9,564 nt of DNA, taken from the NCBI GenBank assembly GCA_018818365.1, contig JAHISH010000165.1, positions 1 through 9,564 of the forward strand, written 5' to 3'. Position numbers and translations under genes: made by a program. The stretch is from Candidatus Omnitrophota bacterium (GTDB taxonomy: Bacteria; Omnitrophota; Gorgyraeia; Gygaellales; Profunditerraquicolaceae). Below, piece by piece: positions 1 through 6,188 of the stretch (positions are counted from its first letter, which is position 1; the number at the start of each line of letters is the position of its first letter). The notes under the pieces are model-generated. The model was not told where the DNA came from. It did not search any database and was given only the letters and a program-made list of their open reading frames with translations.

Positions 1-548
1 TCCATATTCTCTTACCCAGTGTCCAAGAGAAACAATCTGCTCATTTTTGCGAGATAGTAAGGAACCGAATCAAAGAATACTTCGCCTCCCACCGCAAAGA
101 AGATGTCTTTATTAATGTCGGGGTAGCCTCTTATCCTTATAAAAATCAGACCTCCACCACCAATCACATCTTGGCTAATTTATATCTGAAGATCATGTAT
201 ATCGGCTCTGAGATCCGCCGTTTTCCCAGAATCAGCCATCAGATGGATATAGAAGTACTCTTTCCCGATAAGAAACAGGAGAATTCACAGACCATTGATA
301 TTTCTGAAGGAGGGTTGTGTTTTTCTTCAACGCGGCCTTTGGCTACCGACACCAAGATATCGCTATATCTTACGCTCCCCCGGACGAAAAACACCCTTCA
401 TCTCAGAGGGAGGGCGGCGTGGCTTAAACCGGTCAATGAGGAGTATAGCCAAAAAATACGCTCCTATCTGATAGGCATTGAATTCAGCGGAATTAAAGAA
501 TCGGAGAGAAAAATCTTACGTAAATTTTTACGCACACGTCAGAAGTAA
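1..548 (+). CDS. GGDEF-like (C-terminal part) plus PilZ domain protein, 5' end outside window
   Basis: The frame is open from the left edge (first full codon at base 3) to the stop at 546-548, giving 181 visible residues. Residues about 1-70 resemble the end of a GGDEF (diguanylate cyclase) domain: an ILLP strand, a long helix, then FINVGVASYP, matching the family's late v-S-i-G-v-A-x-y-p strand, and a degenerate version of the closing ADxALYxAK helix (ANLYLKIMYIG). A PilZ domain follows, with the c-di-GMP-binding RxxxR motif (RRFPR, bases 216-230) and DxSxxG motif (DISEGG, 297-314). The GGDEF catalytic motif would lie left of the window, so activity cannot be judged. The protein probably senses c-di-GMP and is likely cytoplasmic. 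A TTG at 171 could be mistaken for the start, but the upstream codons are clearly coding and belong to the same protein. It converges on the secretion gene series with only 18 bases between stops. Confidence 0.8.
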   Translation, partial: HILLPSVQEKQSAHFCEIVRNRIKEYFASHRKEDVFINVGVASYPYKNQTSTTNHILANLYLKIMYIGSEIRRFPRISHQMDIEVLFPDKKQENSQTIDISEGGLCFSSTRPLATDTKISLYLTLPRTKNTLHLRGRAAWLKPVNEEYSQKIRSYLIGIEFSGIKESERKILRKFLRTRQK

Positions 549-566
549 CTTGCCGCATTAGTTTCT

Positions 567-1043
567 TTATTTCGTTTTTATCCTCTTCCTTAAGACCACC
601 AGCTTATTTAACTCTACATCGAGCCCACTATTAAGATCAGCAAAAATACCTTTCAATAATTCCACATACCTCTTAGTCCCCGGATCGAAAGGCTGATTCA
701 TAGCCTGGAGGCTGGTAATATTGGCATTATTGGTTCTCTTTATTTCATTGATCCAGCTGGTAACCGTATCAAGGCTGCGGGGCGTCAAATCCTTCTCCTT
801 TATTGTATCCAAAAGGGTCAAAAGAGAGTAATACCCGTCTATTTGAGAAAGAGCTAACATACAGGAGTCAAACATCACCGTCACGATAATCACATCTTGA
901 GAGCCTGATAATGCTGATTTGATTTGGCCGGACGCATCAAAGATTCTGCCTCGTAATTGATTGATACGAACATCTGCACAGTAGGCGGCCTGGACACCTA
1001 AAAAAAGATATGCGGCAATCACCACCACAAAGGTTTTCTTCAT
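567..1043 (-). CDS. Small exported protein of unknown function
   Basis: 158 residues. The start ATG at 1043 has a strong ribosome-binding site (AGGAGG, 7-base spacing) and opens a classic Sec signal peptide: MKK, a hydrophobic core to about residue 20, and probable cleavage after A23 (AAYCA/D). C22 is preceded by Tyr, so it is not a convincing lipobox. The mature part (about 135 residues) is mostly helical by eye, with heptad-like stretches near residues 24-47, 62-105 and 125-155, and one Cys (C61). It has a basic C-terminal tail (RKRIKTK). I do not recognise a family. It is the last gene of the minus-strand series, 22 bases after the EF-hand gene, so it is probably co-transcribed with the T2SS genes. 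By position it could be a T2SS cargo or an envelope accessory protein, but nothing in the sequence proves either. An in-frame upstream extension of 32 codons runs into the EF-hand gene and is rejected. Confidence 0.72.
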   Translation of the reverse strand: MKKTFVVVIAAYLFLGVQAAYCADVRINQLRGRIFDASGQIKSALSGSQDVIIVTVMFDSCMLALSQIDGYYSLLTLLDTIKEKDLTPRSLDTVTSWINEIKRTNNANITSLQAMNQPFDPGTKRYVELLKGIFADLNSGLDVELNKLVVLRKRIKTK

Positions 1044-1050
1044 CGCTACT

Positions 1051-1056
1051 CCTCCT
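1051..1056 (-). promoter_or_regulatory. Strong Shine-Dalgarno of the small exported protein
   Basis: AGGAGG lies 7 bases before the ATG at 1043. It fixes this start over the upstream in-frame ATGs. It sits in the 22-base gap after the EF-hand stop codon, so the gene has its own ribosome entry site. Confidence 0.7.
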
Positions 1057-1065
1057 CTCTTCATG

Positions 1066-1653
1066 CTAATAGGCATCCAAATCATCTTTGAGATCCTCTG
1101 CTTCAGCGCTATCGATAAGGCCATCCGCATTGACATCATATCCCACCTCTAGATCGCTCTCAACTTTTACGTTCCCTTGCGCAGCAATAGCGGCGTAGCG
1201 GTCTTTTAGATACTCTTTCCCTTCCGATGCATCGATAAACCCATTCCCATTGGTATCGTAAACTGCCAAACGGGAATCGCGTACCCGCGAATACCCATAA
1301 CGCCAATAGAGCCTTTTTTCTTTATCGTCGATATTCCCATCATTATTGAAATCAAGCTGTGCGCGTTCAAATGTCCTCCATGCAGTCCTCTCATTCGCAT
1401 CCACCAATCCGTCCTTATTCTTATCGGCGCGGGTTTCCTGCCAATAATCTTCGTCGCTGGCCTCAACCTGAGGACCAACCCGTGCGTCTACCTTAGTAGG
1501 TTGCTGCCGGGCATCAATTAACCCTTCGCGGGCGCGATCCGCGTGCTGGGGGCGCTGCTCACGATACAATTCCTGCGCCTGTACTTGCGAGACGCCCAGG
1601 AGGATAAAGAATCCCGCTAAGAACACAATACTTCGCAGCATAAAAACCGCCAT
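1066..1653 (-). CDS. Secreted EF-hand calcium-binding protein with four canonical loops
   Basis: 195 residues from the ATG at 1653. A G-rich stretch (AGGGGGG) lies 5 bases upstream; a GTG two codons earlier sits directly on that stretch and is less likely. Residues 1-26 form a signal peptide (hydrophobic core 9-24, cleavage near QVQA/QE). The mature protein carries four 12-residue EF-hand loops, each with acidic or Asn ligands at 1, 3 and 5, Gly at 6, Asp at 9 and Glu at 12: D77-E88, D101-E112, D133-E144 and D173-E184. A fifth, degenerate copy may be present at D39-Q50. No enzymatic domain is visible; the rest is charged linker and helix. The loops also resemble dockerin repeats, but the spacing does not give a clear dockerin pair. 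It lies 14 bases downstream of gspM and is probably in the same transcript. Export is clear, calcium binding is very likely, and the partner or role is unknown; T2SS cargo is an inference from position. Confidence 0.85.
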   Translation of the reverse strand: MAVFMLRSIVFLAGFFILLGVSQVQAQELYREQRPQHADRAREGLIDARQQPTKVDARVGPQVEASDEDYWQETRADKNKDGLVDANERTAWRTFERAQLDFNNDGNIDDKEKRLYWRYGYSRVRDSRLAVYDTNGNGFIDASEGKEYLKDRYAAIAAQGNVKVESDLEVGYDVNADGLIDSAEAEDLKDDLDAY

Positions 1654-1667
1654 AGCCACCCCCCTGT

Positions 1668-2231
1668 TTACATCAATATCTTATTGATCGTCAATGTCAC
1701 CGATGCGATACTTGAATCCCTGGTCTTCTGAAGTATCTGGTATTTACCGATCAAAAGAAGGCTTGTTGAACTCTCCACGCGAAACATAAAATCAATAACC
1801 TGTTCCATCTGGGCCTCACAGATAATAGTGACCACATACATCTTCTGGCCACCGATCTGGCGCATGCCTTGAGGCTTAACATCAATCAGGGAAACGGAAC
1901 TTTTATTCGCGAGGATCTCGATCTCCTTCAAAAGCGAAGACATCTCCCTCTCCCCGAATTCAATGCTATGCAGGTACTTGGAGTAACGGGCGCTCTCCGA
2001 CATGATCCTATCCTTAAACGCCAAGATACGCAAGTTTCTCTTTATCGCGCCGACTTTATTTTGTATCTCTTTATCCAAAGAATTCATTTTCGAATGGATG
2101 GGGCTAATAATTGCCCGATCAAGGAGCACTCCCATAAGCACCCAACAGGTACAATAAAAGACCATACGCTCACGCTTAGAGAGCCGGGAAATAAAAGCAG
2201 TAAACATCTGGAGCTTAAAGAGTGGCTTCAT
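1668..2231 (-). CDS. gspM: T2SS inner-membrane platform protein GspM (PilO-like)
   Basis: 187 residues. The layout is that of GspM/PilO: a short cytoplasmic N-terminus containing LSKRER (the LsxRER pattern before the membrane helix is typical of GspM), one membrane helix at about 23-42, a coiled coil at about 47-85, and a C-terminal ferredoxin-like periplasmic domain at about 95-185, with strands such as YVVTIICEA and LLLIGKYQI. In the known machine GspM pairs with GspL in the inner membrane to carry the ATPase and pseudopilin assembly. The ATG at 2231 follows the gspL stop by only 3 bases and lacks a strong ribosome-binding site, which suggests translational coupling to gspL. Sequence identity in this family is always low, so the call rests on architecture and gene order. 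Confidence 0.8.
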   Translation of the reverse strand: MKPLFKLQMFTAFISRLSKRERMVFYCTCWVLMGVLLDRAIISPIHSKMNSLDKEIQNKVGAIKRNLRILAFKDRIMSESARYSKYLHSIEFGEREMSSLLKEIEILANKSSVSLIDVKPQGMRQIGGQKMYVVTIICEAQMEQVIDFMFRVESSTSLLLIGKYQILQKTRDSSIASVTLTINKILM

Positions 2232-2234
2232 CTT

Positions 2235-3710
2235 TTAACGTTCGAGATCGCAATTCAATTCAAAGTCAGTTACTTCGGCAGAGCCGATTTTACGCTTCGT
2301 CGTATATTTGGTCTTTACATCCTTAAAGAAAGCCGACTTCTCTAATCCTTCGATAAAAGAAAATACCTTTGACATCGATTCCGCCATCCCGCGAAAAACA
2401 CCACGGCCTTGTTGCTCCTCAAAACGCGCCTCGCTAAGAAGCATCCCGTCGGGAAGAACGGTATAGATCTCATTGAGCGAATCCAACGAATAGCCGCGTT
2501 TTACCAGATAATTCCTAATCAAGGCGATTCGCGCGGAATCCTTCTCCAAATCCGCGACATCCTCCGTTAATTCTTTAAGCTTCGCATCAACTTTGGATAG
2601 ATAAAGGTTTTTAAAATAGATCTTGCTGGAGAATGTTAAAAAAATCAGGAAGAATACAACCAGAAACAATACGGCGGTCCTTATTAAATCCTTACCGCGC
2701 GCCTCCAGCGCGCGCTTAAATTTGATCTCCTCAGGAATAAGGTCAACCTTAAGCTCTTCCCATGCGTAGCCGCAGGCAATGACATTAAGATAGGAAATGC
2801 GCGGGGCAGCATTAAGGCGCTGGATAATAGAGTCACTTAAAGATGCCGCCTTTACAAACGGCAACATTTTTACCGCGCCTGAAACCCCTTGTTTCAAGGC
2901 CGTCTCCAGAAAACCCAGCTCTTGAAGCGCGCCCGTAACCACAAAGGTCGCGGGGTTCTTCTCGATATTCTCACTCTGATAGGCCTCAAGGGAACGTTTT
3001 ACTTCATCAACGAACTTAAGCTCGTACTTTTGTCGTTCAGAAGCTAAAAGCTGCGCGCCAAGAGAGATGGCCCTTGCAAAGAGAAGCTTCCCCTTAAAGG
3101 AAATGATAAAATCCGTGAATTCATCATCGATATGCAAAAGTGCGACCGGTGCGGCTTCGGTCTCGGCACGTACCAGCCGCGGCAAGAACCAACAGAGTGC
3201 TTCAGAGATCAAGACGACCTTCTCCAACTTTAGGCCTGCGCGCTCAATGATATCGGCATGCCGTTTAATCAGGGGGCGGGTAACAATTACCAGCAATATC
3301 TTGGTATAGCTGTGTTTGTACGTACCGATATCGAGGTAATCCGATAAGATCTCCTCCCGAGAATAGGGGGTATGCCGGCCGGCTTGAAGATTGATAATCT
3401 CCCTGATTTCGATAGGATTAGTGGAAGGGATTTCTATATTTTTCGTAATTACCTGGTGCGCAGGCAGACAATCGACGATCAAGGGCTTCTTGAGATTAAA
3501 ACTGGCAACGGTACTCTTAAGTATTTTTGTCACTTCATTATCAGGCAGCCCTGAGATCTGCTTAACCACCACCCCGGGAAAATCCCTCTTATACGAAGAA
3601 ACCTGCAGAGACGCAATCTTCAGTTCGTTTTCCGTAAAGGAAACCACGACAAGATCCCGCACGCGCAAGCCCGAAAAAGGATTAAGTTTATTAAAACGTA
3701 TGCCCCACAT
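2235..3710 (-). CDS. gspL: T2SS GspL, built as a PilM-like domain joined to a PilN-like domain
   Basis: 491 residues. Residues about 15-325 look like the actin/FtsA-like fold of PilM and cytoplasmic GspL: a segment typical of the family (GRHTPYSREEILSDY, 111-125), the second phosphate-type region (LLHIDDEFTD) and a late TGALQELGF segment. DLIPEE (323-328) resembles the conserved LLP stretch at the PilN N-terminus. A membrane helix follows at about 343-361, a coiled coil at 368-395, and a periplasmic ferredoxin-like domain at about 400-491. The nucleotide-binding motifs are degenerate (no DxGxxxxK at the N-terminus), as usual in GspL, which does not need ATP binding. In known systems GspL recruits the GspE ATPase through the cytoplasmic domain. 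The ATG at 3710 overlaps the gspK stop (TAATG) and has GGGAG 5 bases upstream; a TTG five codons earlier is less likely. Confidence 0.86.
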   Translation of the reverse strand: MWGIRFNKLNPFSGLRVRDLVVVSFTENELKIASLQVSSYKRDFPGVVVKQISGLPDNEVTKILKSTVASFNLKKPLIVDCLPAHQVITKNIEIPSTNPIEIREIINLQAGRHTPYSREEILSDYLDIGTYKHSYTKILLVIVTRPLIKRHADIIERAGLKLEKVVLISEALCWFLPRLVRAETEAAPVALLHIDDEFTDFIISFKGKLLFARAISLGAQLLASERQKYELKFVDEVKRSLEAYQSENIEKNPATFVVTGALQELGFLETALKQGVSGAVKMLPFVKAASLSDSIIQRLNAAPRISYLNVIACGYAWEELKVDLIPEEIKFKRALEARGKDLIRTAVLFLVVFFLIFLTFSSKIYFKNLYLSKVDAKLKELTEDVADLEKDSARIALIRNYLVKRGYSLDSLNEIYTVLPDGMLLSEARFEEQQGRGVFRGMAESMSKVFSFIEGLEKSAFFKDVKTKYTTKRKIGSAEVTDFELNCDLER

Positions 3711-4762
3711 TAGGACTCCCGCCAATAAAGGATCGTGCCTTCACGGGAAAAAACACACCGTCCTTCAGCAGTAATTCGCTTGTGCATAAGACCTGCCTCT
3801 GCTTCAATAGAGAAGTAATCCGAAACCGTCGTAAGCAAGGAACCGGCGATCTCTTCCAACTGATCCAACTCAATCTGCTGTTCTTTAAAGAAAGGTGCCA
3901 TCAAGGCTACAATAGAATCCCTCTTCTCAAATATTCCGTCGTCACTGGTTCCTTCTACACCATCCTTTCCGCCACGGAATTCTATGATCTTGGCAACCAT
4001 CAGATCACTTAATCCCAATGACTGTAAGACAACTGTAGAGGCAGTATTGATATTCACCTTCCCTGTTCCGAATACGGTCACATACGGGCGTATCTGCACA
4101 AAGACCGCAGGGGTAACGCCTTTTACTAAAAGTAACTCATCGGGAAGCTCGAAGAAGGCGTTCTTAGGCTCATAAGGAGAAGGAAGTCCCCGGTAATACG
4201 GCCCCTCTGCGCTACTGCTGGCAGAAGACTCTTCGTCTGCGTCACGCCAATCAATGAACGCGCCGGCAAAATCCTGTGCCTCCATTTCAGGTATTCCTAA
4301 GATATGCATGAAAAGCTTCGCCAGCACTTTTCGATCTGCCGTATTCAGATTAATCTTACGCTCTTCATCGACGACCCCTGGGACAAATTCAATAGCGCCA
4401 GTCTTGAGTCCTGCGTGTGTTGCGCCAATAGTACAGAGATCCTCTCCGATACTGATCTGTGCGACCTGCTGAGCATAAGAATACATATCCTTTAATGAGG
4501 TATATTTTTCATCTGCCTGCGCAACCCACTGCACCACGGCGGAACGAAGACCCGATGCAAGTACCAAGCGCAGTCTTTCTCTTTCTTCAAGACGCTGTAC
4601 AAGAGTAACTTTCTGCCTAACATTAGCGCCTAAGATCACGGCAAAGCTACTCAAAAAACAAAGCGTCCACAAGGCAATAACCAGGATACTGGCGCTCTCA
4701 AGGCGTGGATTGAAACGCATGTCCTGGTATCGCGACGGTTTTGGTAAAGATACGTTCGACAT
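3710..4762 (-). CDS. gspK: T2SS minor pseudopilin GspK
   Basis: 350 residues from the ATG at 4762 (GGGAG 3 bases upstream); an internal ATG at 4720 would give 336 residues and has a poorer ribosome-binding site. GspK features are clear: an N-terminal hydrophobic helix (SILVIALWTLCFLSSFAV), the KINLNTAD segment, the hallmark FIDWRDADEE acidic motif followed by an EGPYY stretch, the DELLLVKG segment, and a second KVNINTA segment. The large periplasmic insert is what separates GspK from other pseudopilins. In known systems GspK caps the pseudopilus tip with GspI and GspJ, binding calcium through the large domain. As in the family, no Glu sits at +5 of the helix. Unusually, the Gly normally found just before the helix is missing; the local sequence is NPRLESAS. 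It overlaps gspJ by 65 bases in another frame and overlaps gspL by one base. Confidence 0.9.
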   Translation of the reverse strand: MSNVSLPKPSRYQDMRFNPRLESASILVIALWTLCFLSSFAVILGANVRQKVTLVQRLEERERLRLVLASGLRSAVVQWVAQADEKYTSLKDMYSYAQQVAQISIGEDLCTIGATHAGLKTGAIEFVPGVVDEERKINLNTADRKVLAKLFMHILGIPEMEAQDFAGAFIDWRDADEESSASSSAEGPYYRGLPSPYEPKNAFFELPDELLLVKGVTPAVFVQIRPYVTVFGTGKVNINTASTVVLQSLGLSDLMVAKIIEFRGGKDGVEGTSDDGIFEKRDSIVALMAPFFKEQQIELDQLEEIAGSLLTTVSDYFSIEAEAGLMHKRITAEGRCVFSREGTILYWRES

Positions 4763-5309
4763 TGTCTCCCTGTAATTCCAACTCTACGCGTATCGCAGCA
4801 GGAAGGCGCGGCGATGAATAATACGGCTGCCAAGTATATTCCTCTTTCTGAGCATCAAAGACATAATACGAAAAACGCGCAGAAGCAACCTGGGGAACCA
4901 ATCTTGAAGCCGCCACTTCCTCCCCGGTAAATATCTGACTATAATTTTTCTGCGTACGAGTGATTGCGCCAGAGCTCTCATAGGAATAGAGAGTCTTTCC
5001 GATGGTATACGCAGAGAAGAGTGGGTCATAGATAAGGGTAGCACACTCAAAGTTTTCACTGTTTCCACCGAAATCAAGGCCGTTAAAATGAATGCCATTA
5101 TTCAGATCAGATGAAAGCTTCTCGAAGAAGACCAAAACATCTTCTTCAATAAAAACCTTCTGCGTACGCTTCCATACCTGAAGCCCATTGCCTAATACGG
5201 AGTAAAGCGCCAGAGAAATTATTGCGGCTAACCCTGCGACAATGAGCAATTCTACCAGGGTCATCCCCTGCTTATTTGTCTTTCTCCTCAAAGAAAAAAA
5301 ACCGTGCAT
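4698..5309 (-). CDS. gspJ: T2SS minor pseudopilin GspJ
   Basis: 203 residues. A prepilin leader of 15 residues ends at the type IV prepilin peptidase site QG/MTLVELL, with Glu at +5, followed by a hydrophobic helix to about residue 40. The soluble domain (about 45-200) fits GspJ in length, including the mid-protein FFEKLSSDLNN stretch and a C-terminal strand pair that ends in a positively charged RIFTKTVAIP segment. In known systems GspJ joins GspI and GspK in the tip complex that starts pseudopilus assembly. The start ATG at 5309 lies inside the end of gspI (38-base overlap) and has AAGGA 6 bases upstream, which supports it. Assignment as GspJ rather than another pseudopilin rests on length, on position between GspI and GspK, and on the overlap pattern usual for I-J-K cassettes. 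Confidence 0.85.
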   Translation of the reverse strand: MHGFFSLRRKTNKQGMTLVELLIVAGLAAIISLALYSVLGNGLQVWKRTQKVFIEEDVLVFFEKLSSDLNNGIHFNGLDFGGNSENFECATLIYDPLFSAYTIGKTLYSYESSGAITRTQKNYSQIFTGEEVAASRLVPQVASARFSYYVFDAQKEEYTWQPYYSSPRLPAAIRVELELQGDNVERIFTKTVAIPGHAFQSTP

Positions 5310-5673
5310 ACATAGTCCTTCTCAATTTGACCATACGCGCTCCTTCTTTCCACGTTGCCCGTAGGTCAACCTGGAAAAGGTCATTGCCCAGTACGGGCTG
5401 GAACTCTAGGGCCCAGGAATATTGCTTCCCGCCTACACTTTCCTCCCCTTCCCGTTGGAGAAAAGCCGCCGGCCCAAATTGGCGGATATGATCCTGCGCC
5501 TCCCAGAGTTTCTCTCCTAACCGAGGGGAAATTTGAAGATAATGGGAATAATAATTGAAGGAATCAAGCGTAGTAAAGAATGCCCCGTATATAAGCACGG
5601 TTCCCAACGCAATGACCGCCGCGGCAATCATTACCTCGACAAGAGTAAATCCTTTTTTATATCCTTTACGCAT
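5272..5673 (-). CDS. gspI: T2SS minor pseudopilin GspI
   Basis: 133 residues from the ATG at 5673, with GGGGA 7 bases upstream; a TTG eleven codons earlier lies inside gspG and is less likely. The leader MRKGYKKG is cleaved before FTLVEVMIAAAVIALG, with Glu at +5, the normal prepilin peptidase substrate. The helix is followed by a small soluble domain (about 90 residues) with strands such as QYSWALEFQP and FQVDLRATWKEG. Small size and the FTLVEVMIA helix favour GspI; GspH is the alternative, but gene order (after gspG, overlapping gspJ) favours GspI. No separate gspH is present between gspG and this gene. In known systems GspI is the core of the I-J-K tip complex. Confidence 0.8.
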   Translation of the reverse strand: MRKGYKKGFTLVEVMIAAAVIALGTVLIYGAFFTTLDSFNYYSHYLQISPRLGEKLWEAQDHIRQFGPAAFLQREGEESVGGKQYSWALEFQPVLGNDLFQVDLRATWKEGARMVKLRRTMYARFFFFEEKDK

Positions 5674-5696
5674 ACCCCATTCCCCGTAACCCGAAA

Positions 5697-6101
5697 TCAG
5701 TCCCAATTGACCACATCATCGCCGGTGCCATCCTGTCCGTCATTACCCATAGAATAAAGATCATAATCCTGAGGGCGGTGCTCTCCCGGAGACCGATATT
5801 TGTATTCTCTGCCCCAAGGGTCAAGCGGTTTCTTCTCCAAATAAGGCCCGTTCCAATTGTGCGCCGTACCGGGCTTACTCAAAAGTGCGTTAAGACCATC
5901 ACTACTCGGAGGGAAACTTCCATTATCTAACTCGTATAGCTTCAAGGCGGTTGCAATATTTGCCTGTATATCCGCCTTTGCGGCAGTAACCCGTGCCTGT
6001 TCTCCTCTGCCGGTCAGCCGCGGCATAACCATCGCCACTAAGGCACCGATTATAATAACCACTAACATCAGCTCAATTAAAGTAAACCCCCTTCTATTCA
6101 T
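5697..6101 (-). CDS. gspG: T2SS major pseudopilin GspG
   Basis: 134 residues. MNRRG is a short leader cleaved before FTLIELMLVVIIIGALVAMV (Glu at +5), followed by the GspG core: MPRL, KADIQANIATALKLYELDNGSFP, a GLNALL turn, WNGPYLEKKPLDPWGREY, and the calcium-binding C-terminus YSMGNDGQDGTGDD (residues 116-129) ending in NWD. These are family hallmarks; calcium at this loop is known to stabilise the major pseudopilin. It is the first secretion gene in the series, and its gap to gspI is 23 bases. The start is fixed by an excellent ribosome-binding site and by the prepilin leader. The frame stays open 29 codons further upstream through an inverted-repeat element, but those codons are not plausible coding sequence. 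GspG should be the most abundant product of this cluster. Confidence 0.95.
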   Translation of the reverse strand: MNRRGFTLIELMLVVIIIGALVAMVMPRLTGRGEQARVTAAKADIQANIATALKLYELDNGSFPPSSDGLNALLSKPGTAHNWNGPYLEKKPLDPWGREYKYRSPGEHRPQDYDLYSMGNDGQDGTGDDVVNWD

Positions 6102-6105
6102 AGCT

Positions 6106-6112
6106 CCTCCTT
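6106..6112 (-). promoter_or_regulatory. Strong Shine-Dalgarno of gspG
   Basis: AAGGAGG lies 4 bases before the ATG at 6101. This near-perfect site sets the gspG start and fits high expression of the major pseudopilin. It begins 12 bases after the inner inverted repeat of 6125-6187 on the minus-strand transcript. Confidence 0.75.
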
Positions 6113-6124
6113 TTTTGGGTTTTT

Positions 6125-6187
6125 TGGGGACGTTTCTATTTTTTGGGAACGATTCCGCGTACGCGTAATTAAATAGAAACGTCCCCA
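6125..6187. repeat. 63-bp inverted-repeat element (REP/MITE-like) filling the gap before gspG
   Basis: Two 17-base arms, 6125-6141 (TGGGGACGTTTCTATTT) and 6171-6187, are exact reverse complements around a 29-base centre. The centre holds a 4-bp hairpin (GGAA/TTCC, 6146-6156) and a 10-base palindrome (CGCGTACGCG, 6156-6165). A near-direct repeat is nested in it: TTTTTTGGGGACG at 6120 and TTTTTTGGGAACG at 6139, with a third TTTTTTGGG at 6111. The right arm begins one base after the stop codon of the metallopeptidase gene. It is not a normal terminator, since the minus-strand stem is followed by A-rich sequence and the plus-strand stem has only ATTTATT. Its shape fits a dispersed repeat of the kind mobilised by REP-associated (Y1/IS200-like) transposases, but a second copy is not seen in this window. 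As RNA it would form a long stem just 5' of gspG and could separate or protect that transcript. Confidence 0.75.
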
Positions 6188-6188
6188 T

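Noticed and set aside
171..548. Stand-alone PilZ protein starting at TTG 171
   Set aside because: The same frame is open to the window edge and the upstream codons match the end of a GGDEF domain; no ribosome-binding site precedes the TTG.
549..566. Bidirectional terminator between the convergent genes
   Set aside because: Only 18 bases separate the stops and no stem-loop with a T tract was found there or just inside either gene end.
1044..1139. Upstream start for the small exported protein
   Set aside because: It would bury the signal peptide behind 32 residues that overlap the EF-hand gene; the ATG at 1043 has a strong ribosome-binding site.
1206..1478. Second minus-strand frame inside the EF-hand gene
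   Set aside because: It overlaps the EF-hand frame fully and gives a Met/Ile/Arg-rich product with no signal or domain, while the EF-hand frame shows four conserved loops.
1869..2345. Plus-strand open frame of 158 codons across gspM and the end of gspL
   Set aside because: It is antisense to two well-supported genes, has no recognisable domain, and reads as low-plausibility protein.
6125..6187. Rho-independent terminator
   Set aside because: The stem has a 29-base loop region, and on the minus strand it is followed by A-rich sequence, not a T run; the plus strand has no real T tract after the stem.
6102..6188. In-frame N-terminal extension of gspG through the inverted repeat
   Set aside because: The extension reads through a repeat element, puts 29 odd residues before the prepilin leader, and ignores the perfect ribosome-binding site next to the ATG at 6101.
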